Positions 61,392-64,000 of a DNA stretch of 64,000 nt are shown piece after piece. The position numbers were made by a program, and so were the translations under genes. This DNA is from Bdellovibrio sp. 22V (lineage in GTDB: Bacteria > Bdellovibrionota > Bdellovibrionia > Bdellovibrionales > Bdellovibrionaceae). The stretch is taken from NCBI RefSeq assembly GCF_030169785.1, contig NZ_CP125854.1:1984001-2048000 (forward strand). Direction: 5' to 3'. The first letter of the stretch is position 1, and each line of letters opens with the position of its first letter. Below the pieces are notes generated by a model. It saw nothing but the letters and a program-made list of their open reading frames with translations. It had not been told where the DNA came from and made no database searches.

Positions 61392-62594
61392 TTGATTCAA
61401 CTGTCGAAAAGAGCGCAAAATCTAAAAACGTCTCCTACTTTATTCCTCGTTGCGAAAGCCAAAGAACTCGCGGCGCAAGGTCACGATGTGATTTCGTTGA
61501 CCGTCGGGGAGCCTGACTGGCCCACCTTCCAAATCCCTTCGCGCGCCGGCATCGAGGCTATCGAAAAAAATATCACGAAGTACACTCCGGCAAGCGGCAC
61601 CTTGGAGTTGCGCCAAACGATCGCGCAAAAAATCAAAGCAGAGATTGGTCTTTCTTATTCTACAAAAGAAGTGACGGTGGCTTCCGGTGCGAAGTTTATT
61701 GTGTTCACGGCTTTACAAATGATCTGCTCTCCGGGGGATGAAGTCATTATCGGCGCTCCTTATTGGGTCAGTTATCCCATGATGGTGGAACTCGCGGATG
61801 GTGTTCCTCATATCATTGAAACTTCCGAACAAGACAGTTTCAAAATCACACCCGAACAATTGGAAAAAGCGATCAATTCAAAAACGCGTGCATTTTTATT
61901 TTGCTCACCAAGCAATCCGACAGGTCTTGCTTATTCCGCAGAGGAATTAAAAGCGTTGGCGGAGGTTTTAAGAAAACATCCGCAAGTAGCGATCATTTCC
62001 GATGACATGTACAATCGTTTGGTCTTTAACGGTGAGGACGTGGCTCCGCACATTCTGCATGTCGCTCCGGATTTGCGCGAGCGCACCGTCGTTGTGAATG
62101 GCGGATCGAAAGCCTATTCGATGACGGGATGGCGTATTGGCTGGGCTGCGGGGCCGGAAAAACTCATCACATCAATGGCCGATTATCAAAGTCAGGCGAC
62201 GGGATCGCCTTCGAGTATTTCTCAGCACGCGGTGATGGCGGCGATTAAAGAATGCGAACCCGACATCAAAGAAGTGCAAAAGATTCTATCCAGTCGTCGC
62301 GATGCCGGTCTTAAAGAGCTCGGCGCGATTTCGGAATTCACGGTCGCTCGTCCTGAAGGCGCATTTTATTTCTGGGTCGACATTCGTTCTTGCTTTGGCA
62401 AAACCTATCAAGACCGCTTGATCCGCACATCCAAAGATTTCTGCGACATCTTGCTGGAAAAATTCCACGTCGCAACCGTCCCGGGTGCCGAATGCGGAAC
62501 TGAGGGCTTCATGCGATTGAGCTTCGCATGCTCCGAAGACATGATGAAACGAGCGGTCTCTCGAATGAAGGATTTTGTCGGGCAACTCGCTTAG
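61392..62594 (+). CDS. Class I/II aminotransferase (aspartate aminotransferase-like)
   Basis: A 400-residue PLP enzyme with SNPTGLAYSAEELKAL and the PLP Lys in GGSKAYSMTGWRIGWA. The N-terminal PDW-like EPDWPTF and length fit subgroup I-gamma aspartate aminotransferases. TTG start 16 bases after coaD following AGGGGTGG. Substrate specificity unproven. Confidence 0.85.
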   Translation: MIQLSKRAQNLKTSPTLFLVAKAKELAAQGHDVISLTVGEPDWPTFQIPSRAGIEAIEKNITKYTPASGTLELRQTIAQKIKAEIGLSYSTKEVTVASGAKFIVFTALQMICSPGDEVIIGAPYWVSYPMMVELADGVPHIIETSEQDSFKITPEQLEKAINSKTRAFLFCSPSNPTGLAYSAEELKALAEVLRKHPQVAIISDDMYNRLVFNGEDVAPHILHVAPDLRERTVVVNGGSKAYSMTGWRIGWAAGPEKLITSMADYQSQATGSPSSISQHAVMAAIKECEPDIKEVQKILSSRRDAGLKELGAISEFTVARPEGAFYFWVDIRSCFGKTYQDRLIRTSKDFCDILLEKFHVATVPGAECGTEGFMRLSFACSEDMMKRAVSRMKDFVGQLA

Positions 62595-62681
62595 AGTCTA
62601 TTTAGCTGGATGATCATGTCAGTGAATTGATCGCATGTTCCGAACGTAATAGCTCGTGCGAACTTATGTTTTGAGAAAATA

Positions 62682-62720
62682 AAAAAAGGAGAGTGTTGAA
62701 CTCTCCTTTTTTATTTTTTT
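62682..62720. terminator. Bidirectional terminator between convergent genes
   Basis: AAAAAAGGAGAG / CTCTCCTTTTTT perfect 12-bp stem followed by TATTTTTTT; ends both the aminotransferase and the VWA lipoprotein transcripts. Confidence 0.85.
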
Positions 62721-62736
62721 ATTTCGATAAAATCTC

Positions 62737-63960
62737 TTAGAAAAGATTCTTGAAGAAAGAGACGATGCGGGCGAAGAAGCCTTCCTCTTTCAGAGGTGTT
62801 GCCGTGCTGATTGAACTTGGGGTGCGGTTCTCTACGCACTGGTATTGAGCGTCGATTGTGTGGCCCGCTGGAACAGGCGTATCAAATACAAGGTTCATAC
62901 CTTCCACGCGAGACTGAACAGGACCGATTGTCGGTGTGATTGTCACAGTGATGTTGCCGTTCGCGGGTTCACACTCGAGAGGAATAGAGCTTAATGAGTC
63001 GACGATTCGATCCAAGAAAAGATTTAAGTTTGTGGAGTAATCGGAAGCGCAAATGCTGCCCACGCCACCGCCTGTGAGATCGGACAATTCCTTGTATTTA
63101 AAACCGTAGTGGCTTTTATAGCCGCCGGCATCTTGCGAAGATTTACATGTGGCATCGCCCGGTTGAACGATGATGGAGTTCACGGTAAAGCGACGTGAAG
63201 CACCTAAGATCTGGCGCACAAAGTTGATAAATTCATCAGGCTTGTCTTCTTTCTCCATAGGCTTTAGCTCACCAGAGTAAACCTGTTGAGAAGCGTCGCC
63301 TGCAATACTGCGCTCGTCTTCGTCGGAAATAATGATGTAAGCCACTGCGGAATCATTACGGTAACAACCGTTGTTTCCTGACCAGCTCGGATCTCCGTTC
63401 CACACGTGAGCATAAGCTGCTTTGATCGCGCGCTCATCATCAGATCCTACCCAACCTGCATTGATGTAATTGATCGTCTGAGTGAAGATCGTATTAAGAT
63501 TCGAGGTGCCTTTTTTAAGAACCATTCCCAGTGCTGTCGAAGGGCTTGCGGCGTTGCTTTGCCAATAAATCGAAGCACCCCACGCGGGCTCTCTGCCTGC
63601 GATAGGAAGCGCACGAGTCACCGTCGCACACATTTGCCAGTCGATATTCGAGTTCTGCAACTTCGTTACGAAGCCGGAAAGATTCGCTGCTAATTTTTGG
63701 TTATCAGGAAGCATGGAGTTGGAATCGTCGACGACAAGAATGATATCGAGTTTGTTATCTCGAGCGGTGACTACGTTATTGTAGTGAACATCGCGCAAGT
63801 CGCCAGGAGTTGGAGAAGGAGTCGGGAAGGGATCGACATTGGTGTCATCAACTTTAGAATCGGAAGAGGCAGAAAATTTAACCGGACCGCACGCTGAAAG
63901 AAATACAACCACCAGCAAAGAGGCTACCCACGACACCTCTTTTAAATTTCGTCGAAACAT
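62737..63960 (-). CDS. Lipoprotein with von Willebrand A (VWA) domain
   Basis: A 407-residue lipoprotein; lipobox LSAC with Cys24 after a strong hydrophobic helix. A Pro-rich linker (PFPTPSPTPG) leads to a VWA domain (~70-300) with MIDAS residues Asp78, Ser80 and Ser82 in VVDDSNSM. The C-terminal ~90 residues may form a separate beta domain. Start at ATG 63960 after GGGAG. VWA lipoproteins mediate adhesion or complex assembly at the surface; this could be a predator surface factor. Confidence 0.8.
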   Translation of the reverse strand: MFRRNLKEVSWVASLLVVVFLSACGPVKFSASSDSKVDDTNVDPFPTPSPTPGDLRDVHYNNVVTARDNKLDIILVVDDSNSMLPDNQKLAANLSGFVTKLQNSNIDWQMCATVTRALPIAGREPAWGASIYWQSNAASPSTALGMVLKKGTSNLNTIFTQTINYINAGWVGSDDERAIKAAYAHVWNGDPSWSGNNGCYRNDSAVAYIIISDEDERSIAGDASQQVYSGELKPMEKEDKPDEFINFVRQILGASRRFTVNSIIVQPGDATCKSSQDAGGYKSHYGFKYKELSDLTGGGVGSICASDYSTNLNLFLDRIVDSLSSIPLECEPANGNITVTITPTIGPVQSRVEGMNLVFDTPVPAGHTIDAQYQCVENRTPSSISTATPLKEEGFFARIVSFFKNLF

Positions 63961-64000
63961 ACTCCCACTCCCCTTTGTTGCATAATAACACACGGCTTTT

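Noticed and set aside
1-64000. tRNA, rRNA or CRISPR
   Set aside because: No TpsiC-like arm with a matching acceptor stem, no rRNA segment and no regularly spaced direct repeats were seen by eye; a tRNAscan and CRISPR scan would settle it.

Overview
The window looks like chromosome of a Bdellovibrio-type bacterium (Bdellovibrionota). This is an inference from gene content: short flagellins of about 275 residues in tandem, many exported cell-wall enzymes and lipoproteins, two large hybrid histidine kinases, and extensive stop-codon sharing between neighbouring genes. I see no rRNA, tRNA, prophage or CRISPR array. The only mobile-type element is a REP-associated tyrosine transposase gene bounded by 27-bp inverted repeats.

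Region by region. 1-10.4 kb: tail of rsmJ, a membrane protein, a SpoIIE-type phosphatase with altered metal ligands, citrate synthase, a 1158-residue exported protein, an L,D-transpeptidase, then HIT, inorganic pyrophosphatase and DUF1653 genes. 10.5-14.6 kb: a probable iron-responsive operon (Thr-tract outer-membrane protein, imelysin, di-haem DUF1111 protein). 14.6-14.8 kb: a mini-ORF or small RNA with an unusually strong ribosome-binding site and its own terminator. 14.8-18.9 kb: a chemotaxis operon (CheA, CheW-like, CheD-REC-CheB fusion) behind a sigma-28-like promoter. 19-38 kb: an ALDH-like protein, a collagen-like lipoprotein, two hybrid kinases, ddl-elbB, ferredoxin-nth, a thiamine ABC transporter (thiBPQ), a 3D-domain lipoprotein, an exported clan-CD-like peptidase candidate and a DUF1460 amidase. 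39-42.6 kb: two flagellin genes separated by the transposase gene. 43-49.5 kb: hemerythrin, then a cyanophycin operon (SDR gene, cphA, isoaspartyl dipeptidase, cyanophycinase). 49.6-60.3 kb: a flagellar operon (flaG, fliD, fliS, FliT/FlgN-like) running into TPR, MAF-like and two GT9 glycosyltransferase genes, an overlapping 57-codon gene and a histidine kinase/receiver pair. 60.3-64 kb: rsmD, coaD, an aminotransferase and a VWA lipoprotein.

How it fits together. Flagellins, cap, chaperones, chemotaxis proteins and a glycosyltransferase module form a motility programme; four sigma-28-like promoters are readable, and three of them have CTAGAC boxes close upstream. The cyanophycin genes could store nitrogen as an Asp/Arg polymer and recover it fully. 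The wall enzymes and lipoproteins fit a bacterium that remodels its own or prey peptidoglycan. The points most worth a second look are the fliD-fliS-TPR-MAF-GT9 module with its nested small gene, the CheD-CheB fusion that lacks methylesterase catalytic residues, the cyanophycin operon, the transposase element between the flagellins, and the 14.65-kb mini-ORF/RNA.
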